Source: DATFTF01 sp963825175 (lineage in GTDB: Bacteria > Acidobacteriota > Thermoanaerobaculia > UBA5066 > Gp7-AA6). Taken from it: DNA of 64,000 nt. Shown here piece by piece: positions 1-9,577 of this stretch. The notes under the pieces are model-generated. The model worked only from the letters and a program-made list of their open reading frames with translations, was not told the DNA's origin and searched no databases. The position numbers and the translations under genes are program-made. Within the stretch, counting starts at the first letter, position 1; the number at the start of each line of letters is the position of its first letter. Location of the stretch: the NCBI GenBank assembly GCA_963825175.1, contig CAWGSA010000001.1, positions 62,001-126,000 of the forward strand, given 5' to 3'.

Positions 1-1
1 G

Positions 2-226
2 GTCGATGTGCGCGCCGGCTCGGCGAAACTGAAGGACCGCGCCGCGCGGATCGTCGCCGCGGCGGCCGGGATTTCGCCTTCCCGGGCAAAGTCTCTCCTG
101 GCGCGCGCCCGTGGGGAGGTCAAGACTGCGATCGCCATGGCTCGGCTGCGCGTTTCGCCGGCCGAGGCGCGGGAGCGGCTCACGAAGGCGCGCGGCGATC
201 TGCGAAGGGCGATCGGGGAGAGGTAG
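2..226 (+). CDS. murQ: N-acetylmuramic acid 6-phosphate etherase, C-terminal part
   Basis: The gene runs in from the left edge; only about the last 74 residues are present. MurQ cleaves the lactyl ether of MurNAc-6-phosphate to give GlcNAc-6-phosphate and D-lactate in the cytosol, a core step of peptidoglycan recycling. The visible part matches the C-terminal helical domain of the family: a VDVR..AKLKDRAARIV segment, then two A-x-x-L-L-x-x-A-x-G-x-V/L-K/R-x-A-I motifs (ARARGEVKTAIAM, TKARGDLRRAI). The sugar isomerase (SIS) domain lies outside the window. The stop codon TAG at 224-226 is the first triplet of a heptad repeat array. Context supports the call: NagB, a BadF kinase, AmpG, NamZ and NagZ homologues follow within 25 kb. 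Confidence 0.85.
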   Translation, partial: VDVRAGSAKLKDRAARIVAAAAGISPSRAKSLLARARGEVKTAIAMARLRVSPAEARERLTKARGDLRRAIGER

Positions 227-251
227 TCCCGTAGTCCGAAGTCCGACGTGT
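224..251 (+). repeat. Heptad tandem array at the murQ stop codon
   Basis: Period-7 repeat that starts with the TAG stop of murQ: units TAGTCCC, GTAGTCC, GAAGTCC, GACGTGT. One of a family of unrelated-sequence heptad arrays anchored at stop codons in this window. Confidence 0.7.
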
Positions 252-276
252 ATGCGGCTGCGTGGCAATAGCCGGG

Positions 277-336
277 TCAGTCCCCAGTCTCCGGTCTCCA
301 GTCTCCAGTCATCCCCGCGTCCCCCCGTCCCCGCGT
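277..336 (+). repeat. Heptad array followed by octad array, murQ downstream region
   Basis: Positions 277-311 are five period-7 units close to CCAGTCT. Positions 313-336 continue as three period-8 units close to CCCCGCGT. The remaining 95 bases before the next gene hold an AT-richer stretch (about 356-375) that could contain its promoter, but I cannot assign boxes with confidence. Confidence 0.7.
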
Positions 337-431
337 CCTCCTTGGCAACCTCGCCGTCTCAATTTTTGTTATAGGCTCCTGTCACCAAATCCGGCGAAAC
401 CTCGAGTATTGGTACAACGGAGGACTCCCCG

Positions 432-3400
432 ATGCTCGCCAAGCGAACACTCCTCATCCTGGGCGCCGTCCTTTCGATCGCTCGCGCCGCGGCCGCCGCC
501 ACCACGATCGAGATCAACGACGCGACCGACACGCTGCACAACACGCTTCCCGCCGACTGCGCCAACAGCGGCACGGGCACCTGTTCGCTGCGCGACGCGA
601 TCCTGTTCGCGAACTTCACGGGCTCGTCGGGACAGCCCTACACGTTCAAGTTCGACCAGCTGGGGGCGGGCAGCCACACCATCACTCTCTCCAACGCGCC
701 GCAGCACGGCTCGCTCGACGCCATCACGGTGACCGTCGTCATCGACGGAACGACGCATCCCGACGGCAAGGTCGAGCTCTCCGGCGTCAACCTGACCAGC
801 GGCTCGCCCGCAGGCTTCGTGTTGAACGGGACCGGAGCGAGCACGGTCAAGGGGATGGTCATCAACCATTTCGGCGGTGACGGCATCGACGTCGGGGCCT
901 CGGCGGCCGGCTCCTTGATCACCGGCAACTTCCTGGGCACGGACTACCTCGGAACGAGCGCGGCGGGCAACGGTGGCGACGGTCTGGACGTCAACGCGAC
1001 GCTCGTCACCGTCAACAGCAACGTGATCTCCGGCAACGGCCAGTTCGGCCTGCACATCTTCGGCAGCTTCCTGCCCACCGCCAACGCGGTCAACGTCCAG
1101 AACAACAAGATCGGCACGGACGTGACCGGACTCGCCGCTCTGGGAAACACCTCCGACGGCATCCGCATCGACACCGGGGCCAACGGCAACATCATCGGCG
1201 GCGCCAACGTCGTGAGCGGCAACGGCGGCAACGGCATCTTCATCAACGGAAACGGCAATTTCCCGGGCCTGAACGTGATTTCCGGCAACTTCATCGGCAC
1301 GCGCATCGGCGGGGTCCTGGGCTCGATCCCCAACACGCTCGACGGCATCCGCATGGACCAGTCCAATTTCAACATCCTCGGCGGCGGACCGTTTGGCGGG
1401 AACCTCATCTCCGGCAACACGAAGAACGGGATCGAGATCAATGATTCCGACAGCAACCTCGTCGTCAACAACATCATCGGCCTCGACGCTCTGGGCGGGC
1501 TGGGCGGCGCCGAAGGCAACGGCGGCGACGGGATCCTGATCGCCATCTCCACCAACACCGATATCGGCGGGCCCGGCGGCGTGGCCACGTTCAATGTCAT
1601 CTCGTCCAACACCGGCGCGGGAGTGCACATCAATGGGCAGGCGGGGACCACGACGGGCAACATCGTCGAGGGCAACATCATCGGCGCCAACGTCTCCGGC
1701 ATCGCCAGCGGCAACGGCATCGGCGTGTTCGTCGAGGGCGACAACGCGAACAACACGACGATCGGCGGGTCGAGCTCCAACCAGGCCAACACCATCGCTT
1801 TCAACACCGGGCCGGGCGTGCGCATCGGCATCAACGCTTCCGATTTCGTGACGCCGGTGGACATCCTCTCCAACTCGATCCACGACAACGGCGCGCTCGG
1901 GATCGATCTGGGCAACGATGGAGTGACCAACAACGACCCCGGCGATATCGACGTCGCCGCGCCCAACGAGTTCCAGAACTTTCCGGCCTTCACGCTCGCG
2001 CTGATCTCCAACGCGACCGGCAAGGTCCTGATCCAGGGAGCCCAGGACTCGCAGCAGGCGATCAACCAGATCCAGATGTTCCTGGCGGCGGCCGATCCGT
2101 CCGGGCACGGGGAGGGCAAGACGCTCATCCTCGATCAGACCGGCGTGCCCAACGGGCCCTTCTCCTTCGGCCCGAGCACGCCGTCCTCGGCCGTGGCGGC
2201 GGGCAATCTTCTGACCGCGACCGCGACGACGGCGGACGGGACCTCGGAGTTCTCGCTCAATATTCCGTTCGTCGCCAACGTCCCTCCGGTCGCCAACGCC
2301 GGACCCAATCAGAACCAGCCCACCGGCGCGACGGTCGTCCTGGACGGCTCGGCCTCGGTCGATCCGGACGGGCTTCCCAGCGGACCGGCCATCGTCAACG
2401 GCAACTTCACCTGGGTGCAGACCGGCGGCCCGGCCGCCGGTCGTCCTGACCAATCCCACCAGCGTCAATCCGACGTTCGTCGCCGCCGTTCCCGGCTCCT
2501 ACGTGTTCTCGCTCGTGGTCACCGACGGCATGGACGTCTCGACCAATCCCGCCTCGGTCACGATCACGGTCACCTCCCCGAGCTCGACGGCTCTCGTCTC
2601 CAGCGTGAATCCGTCGGTCTTCGGGCAGTCGGTGACCTTCACGGCGACGGTGACCGGGACGGGCCCGGTTCCCACGGGCACGGTGACGTTCTTCGACGGA
2701 GCGACGAACATCGGATCCGCTCCGCTCAACGGCGCCGCTCAGGCGCTGCTCACGACGTCCACCCTGGCGGTCGGAAGCCACCCCATCATGGCGGTCTACG
2801 GCGGAGACGCCAACTTCACCGGCAGCACATCGCCCGTGGTCGTCCAGGTGGTCAACCAGGCCAACACGACGACGGTTGTCGTCTCGAGCGTCAATCCGTC
2901 CGTCTTCGGCCAGCTCGTGAGCTTCACCGCGACGGTAACTCCAGTCCCGCCCGGCTCGGGGACGCCCACGGGCACCGCCTCGTTCTTCGACGGGGCGACC
3001 CTCCTGGGCACCCAGGCGTTGACAGGGAGCGGGGTGGCGGTCTTGACGACGGCCGCCCTGACCGTGGGCAGCCATCCGATCACCGCGGTTTACAGCGGGG
3101 ACGCCGAACTTCGCCGGAAGCGTCTCGCCGATCGTCACCCAGGTCGTCAACAAGGACAACACGACGACGGTGGTGATCTCCAGCGTGAACCCGTCGATGG
3201 TGGGGCAATCGGTCACCTTCACCGCCACGGTCACGGCCAATGCGCCCGGGTCCGGCACCCCCACGACTACGGTCGACTTCTTCGACGGCGCGACGCTCCT
3301 GGGATCCGGCTTGTTGAACGGAGCCGCGCAGGCGACCTTCACGACGTCGGCCCTCACGCAGGGCAGCCACCCGATCACAGCGGTGTACGCCGGCGACGCC

Positions 3401-5314
3401 AACTTCAACGGCAGCACGTCTTTGATCCTGACGCAGGTCGTCAACGCCACCGGCGGCACGCCGAGCTCGACGGCGCTGGTCTCGAGCCTCAACCCGTCGG
3501 TCTTCGGCCAGTCCGTCACGTTCACGGCGACGGTCACCGGGTCCGGGCCGACACCGACCGGCACGGTCACATTCCTCGACGGAGCGACCAACATCGGCTC
3601 GGCGCCCTTGAACGGATCCGCCGTGGCCACGTTCACGACGTCGGCGCTCCTCGTTGGCAGCCATCCGATCACCGCGAATTACGCCGGCGACGCGACCTAC
3701 GCGCCCAGCCTTTCCCCGATCGTCAATCAGGTCGTGAACAAGGCCGACACGACGACAGCGCTCATCTCGAGCGTCAATCCCTCGACTGTCGGCCAGGCCG
3801 TCACCTTCACCGCCACGGTCACCGCCGTCGCGCCGGGCTCGGGCACGCCCACCGGCTCCGTCACGTTCTTGGACGGCGCGACCAACATCGGCTCGGCGCC
3901 CTTGAACGGCGCGGGCCAGGCAGCACTGACCACCTCCGCTCTCACCCAGGGCACGCACCCCATCACCGCGGTCTACGGCGGCGACGCTAACTTCAACGGG
4001 AGCACCTCGTCCATCGTCGACCAGGTCGTCAACCCGGCCGGCGGAACGCCCAGCAACACGGCGCTCGTCTCGAGCCTCAACCCGTCTGTCTTCGGTCAAT
4101 CCGTGACGTTCACCGCCACCGTCACGGGCACCGGGCCGACGCCCACGGGGTCCGTGACATTCATGGATGGAATCACGCCTCTCGTCACGGTGCCTTTGAA
4201 CGGCTCGGCGCAGGCGAGTCTCACCACTTCCACGCTGATCGTCGGAAGCCACCCCATCACCGCGGTCTACGGCGGGGATACGACTTACGCCGGAAGCACT
4301 TCCCCGATCGTCAACCAGGTCGTCAACAAGGCCGACACGACGACGGCGCTCATCTCGAGCGTCAATCCCTCGACGGTCGGCCAGGCCGTCACATTCACCG
4401 CCACGGTCACCGCCGTCGCGCCGGGCTCGGGCACGCCCACCGGCACCGTCAACTTCTTCGACGGCGCGACCAACATCGGCTCGGCGCCCTTGAACGGCTC
4501 GGGCCAGGCCGCCCTGACCACCTCCGCCCTCACCCAGGGCACGCACCCCATCACCGCGACCTACGGCGGAGACGTCAACTTCAACGGGAGCATCTCGTCC
4601 ATCGTCGACCAGGTCGTCAACGCGGCCGGCGGCACGCCGAGCAACACGGCGCTGGTCTCGAGCCTCAACCCATCCGTCTTCGGCCAATCCGTCACGTTCA
4701 CCGCCACCGTCACGGGCACCGGGCCGATACCGACGGGAACGGTGAACTTCTTCGACGGGGTGACGCTGCTGGGGGCCGGAACCTTGAACGGCGCGGGAAT
4801 CGCGACCTTCACGACGTCCGCGCTGGCCGTGGGGACCCACCCCATCACCGCCGCGTATGCCGGCGACTCGACGTACGCGCCGAGCATCTCGCCGATCGTC
4901 AGCCAGGTCGTCAACGGTGTGGGCGGCACACCGAGTGTCACGACGGTCGTGTCCAGCCTGAATCCTTCGACCGTCGGCCAGTCGGTGACGTTCACCGCGA
5001 CCGTGACCGGATCCGGCCCGATCCCGACCGGCTCGGTCACGTTCCTCGACGGGGCAACGCCCCTGGCGACAGTCGGATTGAACGGCGCCGGCCAAGCCAG
5101 TTTCTCGACGTCGGCGCTGGCCCAGGGAAGCCATCCGATCACGGCCTCCTACAGCGGGGACGCGACCTACGGCCCGAGCACCGCGGGCCTGACACAGGTC
5201 GTCAACGCGGGGGTCGCCGCAGCCGGAATCCCCACCCTCGACGGGCGAGCGCTGGCGGTGCTGGCGACTCTCCTGGCCGCGGTCGGCATCTGGCTGGCCC
5301 GCAGACGGCTCTAG
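432..5314 (+). CDS. Secreted CSLREA / parallel beta-helix / Ig-repeat protein with IPTL-CTERM sorting signal (two frameshifts)
   Basis: Predicted cell-surface or extracellular protein of about 1,626 residues once two apparent one-base insertions (near 2440 and 3106) are ignored. Start ATG follows a GGAGGA ribosome site. Residues 1-23 are a signal peptide. A CSLRDAI motif near residue 57 identifies the CSLREA domain that often precedes right-handed beta-helix folds; residues about 80-600 are rich in short N-x-I-x-G-N/GNGGDGI strands typical of parallel beta-helix (PbH1) repeats. Then come nine Ig-like repeats of about 95 residues and a C-terminal IPTL motif, hydrophobic helix and basic tail (GIPTLDGRALAVLATLL, then LARRRL), the layout of IPTL-CTERM/PEP-CTERM-type sorting signals. 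No sorting enzyme lies in the window. Role unknown, plausibly adhesin or matrix protein. The gene converges on the next gene over a shared hairpin. Confidence 0.75.
2580..5205 (+). repeat. Nine tandem Ig-like coding repeats (about 285 bp each)
   Basis: Each unit encodes S-S-x-N-P-S-x-x-G-Q-x-V-T-F-T-A-T-V followed by a GTV-F-DGAT strand and a H-P-I-T-A-x-Y-x-G-D end. Two subtypes alternate (NPSVFGQS and NPSTVGQA), giving a higher-order unit of about 580 bp. The copies at about 3740-4030 and 4325-4615 are nearly identical at DNA level, which points to recent duplication or gene conversion and makes the region prone to recombination and assembly error. Confidence 0.85.
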
Positions 5315-5333
5315 CGGAGACGAATCGGGCGGA

Positions 5334-5359
5334 GGCGGCCGTCAGCGACGACGGCCGCC
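5334..5359. terminator. Hairpin between convergent genes (candidate bidirectional terminator)
   Basis: Perfect 10-bp stem GGCGGCCGTC / GACGGCCGCC with a 6-base loop, lying between two convergent genes and overlapping the last codons of the minus-strand one. No T-tract on either side, so termination strength is uncertain. Confidence 0.55.
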
Positions 5360-6982
5360 CAGGCGGATGGCGTCGGACGCTCCGCCTGAAGCGGCGGTTT
5401 GCGGCGCCTCACGCACAAAGCCGGACTCGATGAGCATGTGTTCGATCTCCTCGCGCGTCGCGCCCAGCTTGCGCGCGCTCTGGAAGAGCGGCCGGGCTTC
5501 CATCGGATGCCAGTTGCGCCGATTGCGATCGGAAATCCCGGTGACGTCGAGCGGCTCGATCGTCTCGTAGATCCGATCGATCCAGAGGTTCCGCTCGTGC
5601 GCCAGCGTGCCCTTGACCCGCGCGTCGCGCACACCGAGGCAGCATCGCGCAAGCCCCGCGCCGAAATCCAGACGGTCCGCGGAGAGAAACGATCCGGCAA
5701 GCTGCGGTCGGGCGAGCCTGTGCGCCGCCTCCGCATAGCTCGACGCCGCGAAATAGAGAAGGGTCAGCGCGGCGAAGAGCTCGAAATCGCCGAAGGACGC
5801 GTAGAGCGCCGCGATGAGCCGCGCCGCCGTGTCCGCTTCGTCCAGGGTCGCTCGGGCGCAGGCAGACAGCCCCTCGGACAGGCCCGGCTGGTCCCAATTT
5901 TCCTCGAGCACGCGCGCCAGACGCCCGATGCCGAGAAGCGTCAGAGGGAAACCGGTCGAGAGGAGCGGGTCGACGAACGCCGCGGCGGACGGAAGGAGCG
6001 TCCAGCGTTCACCCGAGGCGACAGAGGCGCGGAACGGGAGGCGCGAGGCGTGCACGAACGGCCGCGCCGCGCGAGCCCCGGCGAACTGGTCGCGCAGGGA
6101 CGGAAACCGCTCCAGGAGGCGGTCCCACGCCGCAGCTCCTTCCGAAAATCTCAGCTCCGAGGCCAGCCCGGGGACCGCCGCCGCGCCGGCGCTGGTGATC
6201 CCGTTCTGGAAGCGCAGCACCCATACCCACCCGCCCTCGAAGACATGGTGAACCGCCGCGTCATCGATCGGAAAGGGAGGCCATCCCGCGCCGCTGACCG
6301 AAAAAGCCTCCAGGTCCTCCAGGCGCCGGACGCCGGTGAAATGCGTGTACAGACCCTCCGTCGGCGGGAGGCCCGGAAACTCCGATTCGGGCAGATCCAA
6401 CGCCCGGTGAAGGAAGCCGCGCGGGCCGGACGCGTCCACCACGAGCCGCGCGTGAAGGCGCAGCGCTTCTCGTCCGCGGAGACCTTCCAGCACGGCGCCG
6501 TCGGAGAGGAGCTCGCACCGATCGAGGCTCACGGAGTCGAGGAATTCGGCGCCCTGTGCCTGCGCCTCCCGAACCAGGAAGTGATCGAGGTCCGCGCGGT
6601 ACCAGTGGGTGTCCGCCACTTCGTCGCGCGGGCTCGCCGCAACGAGCAGCTGGTCCCGCCGCCAGGGATCGGACCGAAAGGGCTCTCCGGCACGGTGGGC
6701 GTAGAAGGTGAAGCCGCGCTTCAAGCCGCAGCCGATCTGTGGATAGGCGCGCTGCCACGTTCCCCATGCCGAGAGCGGACGTATTCTGTCGAGGCCGTAG
6801 CGGTCGCACAGCTCTTCCAGCAGGAGGTTGGCAAGGGGCGAGGACGACTCGCCGATTGCGAAGCGCGGATGGGTTTCCTTGTCCAGAAGGACGACCGAGC
6901 GGCCCAGCCGCCGGCAGATCATCGCCAGGAGGGAGCCGGCGAAGCCCGAACCGACGATCGCGACATCGAAGTCGTGGGTCAC
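5342..6982 (-). CDS. FAD-dependent oxidoreductase, tryptophan-halogenase-like
   Basis: About 546 residues, cytosolic flavoprotein. An N-terminal dinucleotide fold (VAIVGSGFAGSLLA, residues 7-20; LLDK at the end of beta-2) is followed by GESSSPLANLLLEEL, the FAD-contacting motif of the halogenase/geranylgeranyl-reductase superfamily, and a central LVVDASGPRGFL motif. The halogenase W-x-W-x-I-P motif is only partly kept (GGWVWVLRF), so halogenation is not assured; a reductase or monooxygenase role is equally possible. I chose the GTG at 6982 because it sits just before the FAD fold; an upstream reading would run through the structured repeat at 6986-7165. A radical SAM gene and an asparagine-synthetase-like gene lie upstream on the same strand, suggesting one biosynthetic unit. 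Substrate unknown. Confidence 0.7.
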   Translation of the reverse strand: MTHDFDVAIVGSGFAGSLLAMICRRLGRSVVLLDKETHPRFAIGESSSPLANLLLEELCDRYGLDRIRPLSAWGTWQRAYPQIGCGLKRGFTFYAHRAGEPFRSDPWRRDQLLVAASPRDEVADTHWYRADLDHFLVREAQAQGAEFLDSVSLDRCELLSDGAVLEGLRGREALRLHARLVVDASGPRGFLHRALDLPESEFPGLPPTEGLYTHFTGVRRLEDLEAFSVSGAGWPPFPIDDAAVHHVFEGGWVWVLRFQNGITSAGAAAVPGLASELRFSEGAAAWDRLLERFPSLRDQFAGARAARPFVHASRLPFRASVASGERWTLLPSAAAFVDPLLSTGFPLTLLGIGRLARVLEENWDQPGLSEGLSACARATLDEADTAARLIAALYASFGDFELFAALTLLYFAASSYAEAAHRLARPQLAGSFLSADRLDFGAGLARCCLGVRDARVKGTLAHERNLWIDRIYETIEPLDVTGISDRNRRNWHPMEARPLFQSARKLGATREEIEHMLIESGFVREAPQTAASGGASDAIRLGGRRR

Positions 6983-6985
6983 AAC

Positions 6986-7165
6986 GTCGCTTCCGCTTGC
7001 TCCGGACCTGCCGTCGCTTCCGCTCGATCCGGACCTGCGCCTTCGGCGCACCGGCGGTCCGCTCGGCCGGATGCGGCCTCGACGGCCCGCCTGGTCCCTC
7101 CCTCGCTCTCGCTCCCCGCGGCACGCGCCTCCTCCCTCGGTGACTTCGGGAGAGTTCGCGCGCCT
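6986..7165 (-). repeat. Structured intergenic repeat, copy A
   Basis: Sense orientation is minus, downstream of the radical SAM gene. Plus-strand positions of the paired segments: outer stem 7053-7061 with 7083-7091 (9 bp, one mismatch), inner hairpin 7065-7069 with 7074-7078 around loop GATG, third hairpin 7036-7041 with 7045-7050 around TTC. The terminal module containing GCGGAAGC is present twice in direct repeat (6986-7012 and 7013-7039). It ends 3 bases before the flavoprotein start codon, so its purine-rich end may act as that gene's ribosome site. See copies at 32400, 57711 and 57869. Confidence 0.8.
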
Positions 7166-7202
7166 CGGACCGGAGCTGGCTCGACCGGAGAGACCGAAGG
7201 CG

Positions 7203-8195
7203 TCACGATCGGCCCGCGCAGGCGACGCAGGGAATCTTCGGCGGCACGGTCTGCGTGAGGTTGAGGCGCCGCAAGCGTTCCCTCCGCGCCGAAAAACAGG
7301 ACGGGCAACGACGGAGCCGTTCCAGCTCCCACAGATCGATGAAGACCCGGCCCCGCGCCAGGGCCACTCCGAACGCCGCGACTTCCTCCAGAGCCGAGAG
7401 CGTCGGTTCGACGAACTCGCCCCGGTCCTTGAGATCGTCCAACGCTCCGTTGCCCGAGCGGGTCGCGATGACCGAAACGGCGGTGGCGCCGGCGTCGAAC
7501 GCGACCTCGACCGAGCGGCAGGCCCAGAGGAGCGACTCCTCCGCCGGCAGGAACGGCAGACCGAGCAGAACGAAGACACGCAGCGCGATCCCGTCGCCGC
7601 GCAGCCGATCGGCCGCGCGCCGGAAATCGTCGACCGTCATCCTCTTGTTCAGCTTCGGAAGCACATCCGGGTGCGCCGTTTCCAATCCCATGGCCACCTC
7701 GAGGTCGCCCTCGAGAAGTTCGCGCCAGTGCCGGCAGGCGTCGCCGACGAGGGCGGGGTGAGACTCGACGATCACCCGCTCGAAGCCGGCGAGCGCCGCG
7801 GCGATCCCCGGAAGGTCGGCGGTCGGAATCGCCTTCGGATCGAAGAAACTTCCCGCGTTGTAGAGCTTCACACGTCGGGGGCGGGGGCACGGGAGCGCGT
7901 CGAGCGCCGCCCGCACCTGCGACGCGATGGCTCCCGGAGAGACGCTGCCGTCGGTCGTGCTCTTCCAGAGATCGCACATCAGACATCGCCACGGACACTC
8001 GCGGTTGGCCAGAAAGAGAGTGGCCACCGCGGCCACGTCGCCGCGCTCGGTTCGCTCCTCTTCCACCAGCTCGGACACCACGCGGCCCGGGTCCACGAAA
8101 CGGCGCGGCCCCCGCCGCTCCAGGATCCAGAGATCCCGATCCACCGGCCGCTCGGGATACGCCGGGCCCGTCTGGCTACTGGTAGAGAGAAGCAA
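7203..8195 (-). CDS. Radical SAM protein, archaeosine-synthase-alpha (TIGR01210)-like
   Basis: About 330 residues. The radical SAM cluster motif is ECPWRCLMCDLW (C-x3-C-x2-C), followed by conserved blocks KLYNAGSFFDPKAIP, VIVESHPALVG, EVAMGLETAHPDVLPKLNK and RVFIDLWELERL. These resemble the RaSEA/TIGR01210 group of radical SAM enzymes found in archaea and in uncharacterised bacterial loci. Two further cysteine pairs near the C-terminus (CPSCF and CVAC) could hold a zinc or second iron-sulfur site. The best-placed start is a TTG at 8195, overlapping the upstream asparagine-synthetase-like gene by about 20 bases, which implies translational coupling. Reaction unknown; the 5'-deoxyadenosyl radical chemistry itself is family knowledge. 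Followed on the same strand by a structured repeat, then the halogenase-like flavoprotein. Confidence 0.75.
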   Translation of the reverse strand: MLLSTSSQTGPAYPERPVDRDLWILERRGPRRFVDPGRVVSELVEEERTERGDVAAVATLFLANRECPWRCLMCDLWKSTTDGSVSPGAIASQVRAALDALPCPRPRRVKLYNAGSFFDPKAIPTADLPGIAAALAGFERVIVESHPALVGDACRHWRELLEGDLEVAMGLETAHPDVLPKLNKRMTVDDFRRAADRLRGDGIALRVFVLLGLPFLPAEESLLWACRSVEVAFDAGATAVSVIATRSGNGALDDLKDRGEFVEPTLSALEEVAAFGVALARGRVFIDLWELERLRRCPSCFSARRERLRRLNLTQTVPPKIPCVACAGRS

Positions 8196-9504
8196 GGTGC
8201 GCCCGGTAATCGGCCTCGGTGAGGGAGAGCCGGCTCTGCTCGCGCGACGCCAGCGCTCCGTGCTGGAAGCGCCGCTTCGGAAAAACCGGCATCGGGAGGC
8301 CCGTGATCTGGCGGATGCCGCGCGCGACGACCTCCCCCTTCAGAGCGTACAGGCGCTCGACGCTCCACCCGGTGAGCTCGATGAAAGGAATTCCCTCCGC
8401 CGCGGAGATCACGGAGGGGCGCGTGAAGGGGCTGAATCCCTCGAACCCGTAGCAGCGCAAGGGAGCATAGGTCCTCGCGTACGAACGGCTCTGCCCCCCC
8501 GAATAGGTGCGGGAGTGCTTGAACGTTCCGACACCCCACCCCTCCTGGTACAGCAGAGAGTTGTTCAGGACGCTGCGGATCGTGAGCTCGGGGTTCTCCT
8601 CGATCGGGTAGTCCTTCAGGTTCTCGTCCCCGCCGTCTCCGTCGGCGAGGTATTTCCAATTCGGATAGCGCTCGCGCACGCCGCGGCACAGAGCCAGAGC
8701 CATAGACGCCGACTGGACGTCGAGGGGCTTGTAGTCCTCAATGACCCTCGCGGCTGCGAGCGGGTCCGCCGCCTCCGGAGGCATCTCCACCGGCTCCAGG
8801 AACAGCTCGAGATCGAGGGCGCGGAGGAAGGCGCGGGCCTGCGCGAGATCCTCTCCTCCGCCCAGCGAGAGGGTGAACGCCTTGAGCCGGGCGGGATCGT
8901 GTCCGCGATCGGCTAACAATTTATAGATTGTGAGGAAGACCGCCCCGCTGTCCACGCCGCCGGAGAAGGACACGCCGATCGGGGCGCCGGCGGGAAGGCG
9001 GCCGAGCCACTTGTCGATCTCCCCCGCCAGCGCGCCCACGTAGCGCCGCCCCAGCGCGTCGAGATCCCCTTCGAAGACGCCCCGCTCGGGAGCGAAGAAG
9101 CGCACGTGGCGAGCGTCGGGATCGGGGCAGCCGACCAGACGGATCTCGACAACGTGGTGCGCCGGCACCATCCGGGTGTAGCTCGGATGAAACTGGGCGC
9201 CCATCCCGCGCTCCACGAGGAAGTCGCGGATCGCGTCGATGCGGTCGGACACGATCAGGGCGGGGCCTTCGGCGCGCTTGGCCAGGAAATACCGCATGGG
9301 TCGGTCCAGCGACCGGGCCATCCGGACGGTCTGCCCATCCCGCCCGACACCCACCAGCGCGAAGGAGCCGTCGATCCCCGCGACGGCGTCCGGCGATCCG
9401 CCCGCCACGCGGCCGCGGGCTTCCTCCAGGCTCATCGCGGTCAGCCGGTTGACCTCCGGATCAATCAGGTCGACGACGCTCTCGATCGGGCGCTCGATCA
9501 TCAC
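8176..9504 (-). CDS. Asparagine-synthetase-family amidotransferase lacking the N-terminal catalytic Cys
   Basis: About 442 residues. The C-terminal half carries the PP-loop ATP pyrophosphatase motif SFSGGVDSGAVFL and a downstream LADGDGGDENL block of the AsnB family, which adenylates a carboxylate. The N-terminal half keeps remnants of the class II glutaminase fold (GSFALVGVG, RYFLAK) but the protein begins MMIERP, with no Cys at position 2, so it cannot hydrolyse glutamine in the normal way. AsnB relatives with lost glutaminase activity include beta-lactam synthetases and lasso-peptide cyclases, which form intramolecular amide bonds; that is an analogy, not an assignment. Overlaps the radical SAM gene. 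No small precursor-peptide gene is evident next to it. Confidence 0.75.
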   Translation of the reverse strand: MMIERPIESVVDLIDPEVNRLTAMSLEEARGRVAGGSPDAVAGIDGSFALVGVGRDGQTVRMARSLDRPMRYFLAKRAEGPALIVSDRIDAIRDFLVERGMGAQFHPSYTRMVPAHHVVEIRLVGCPDPDARHVRFFAPERGVFEGDLDALGRRYVGALAGEIDKWLGRLPAGAPIGVSFSGGVDSGAVFLTIYKLLADRGHDPARLKAFTLSLGGGEDLAQARAFLRALDLELFLEPVEMPPEAADPLAAARVIEDYKPLDVQSASMALALCRGVRERYPNWKYLADGDGGDENLKDYPIEENPELTIRSVLNNSLLYQEGWGVGTFKHSRTYSGGQSRSYARTYAPLRCYGFEGFSPFTRPSVISAAEGIPFIELTGWSVERLYALKGEVVARGIRQITGLPMPVFPKRRFQHGALASREQSRLSLTEADYRAHLASLYQ

Positions 9505-9577
9505 AGCCTCCCTCGGCTTGCCATGATCTTATTTCGAGGCGCTCTCGCGCGCTGCGGCGCCGGGCCAGGGGCGCCGT

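Noticed and set aside
361..431. Riboswitch upstream of the surface-protein gene
   Set aside because: A short GAAAC-containing segment looked like a possible aptamer, but I could not pair it into a known riboswitch fold.
369..2468. Long open frame on the strand opposite the surface-protein gene (about 700 codons)
   Set aside because: High-GC antisense frame with no recognisable domain, Asp/Arg/Val/Gly-biased composition, and a well-supported protein on the other strand. The same holds for long antisense frames at 3080-5134, 16683-19073, 21962-23680 and 45661-47817.
2430..3110. Programmed ribosomal frameshifting in the surface-protein gene
   Set aside because: No slippery heptamer or stimulatory structure at either shift, and similar single-base shifts occur in many unrelated genes, so sequence error is the simpler explanation.
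5342..9504. Lasso-peptide or RiPP cluster
   Set aside because: No leader peptidase (B2), recognition element (B1) or precursor peptide found near the AsnB-like gene, so only the unnamed trio is reported.
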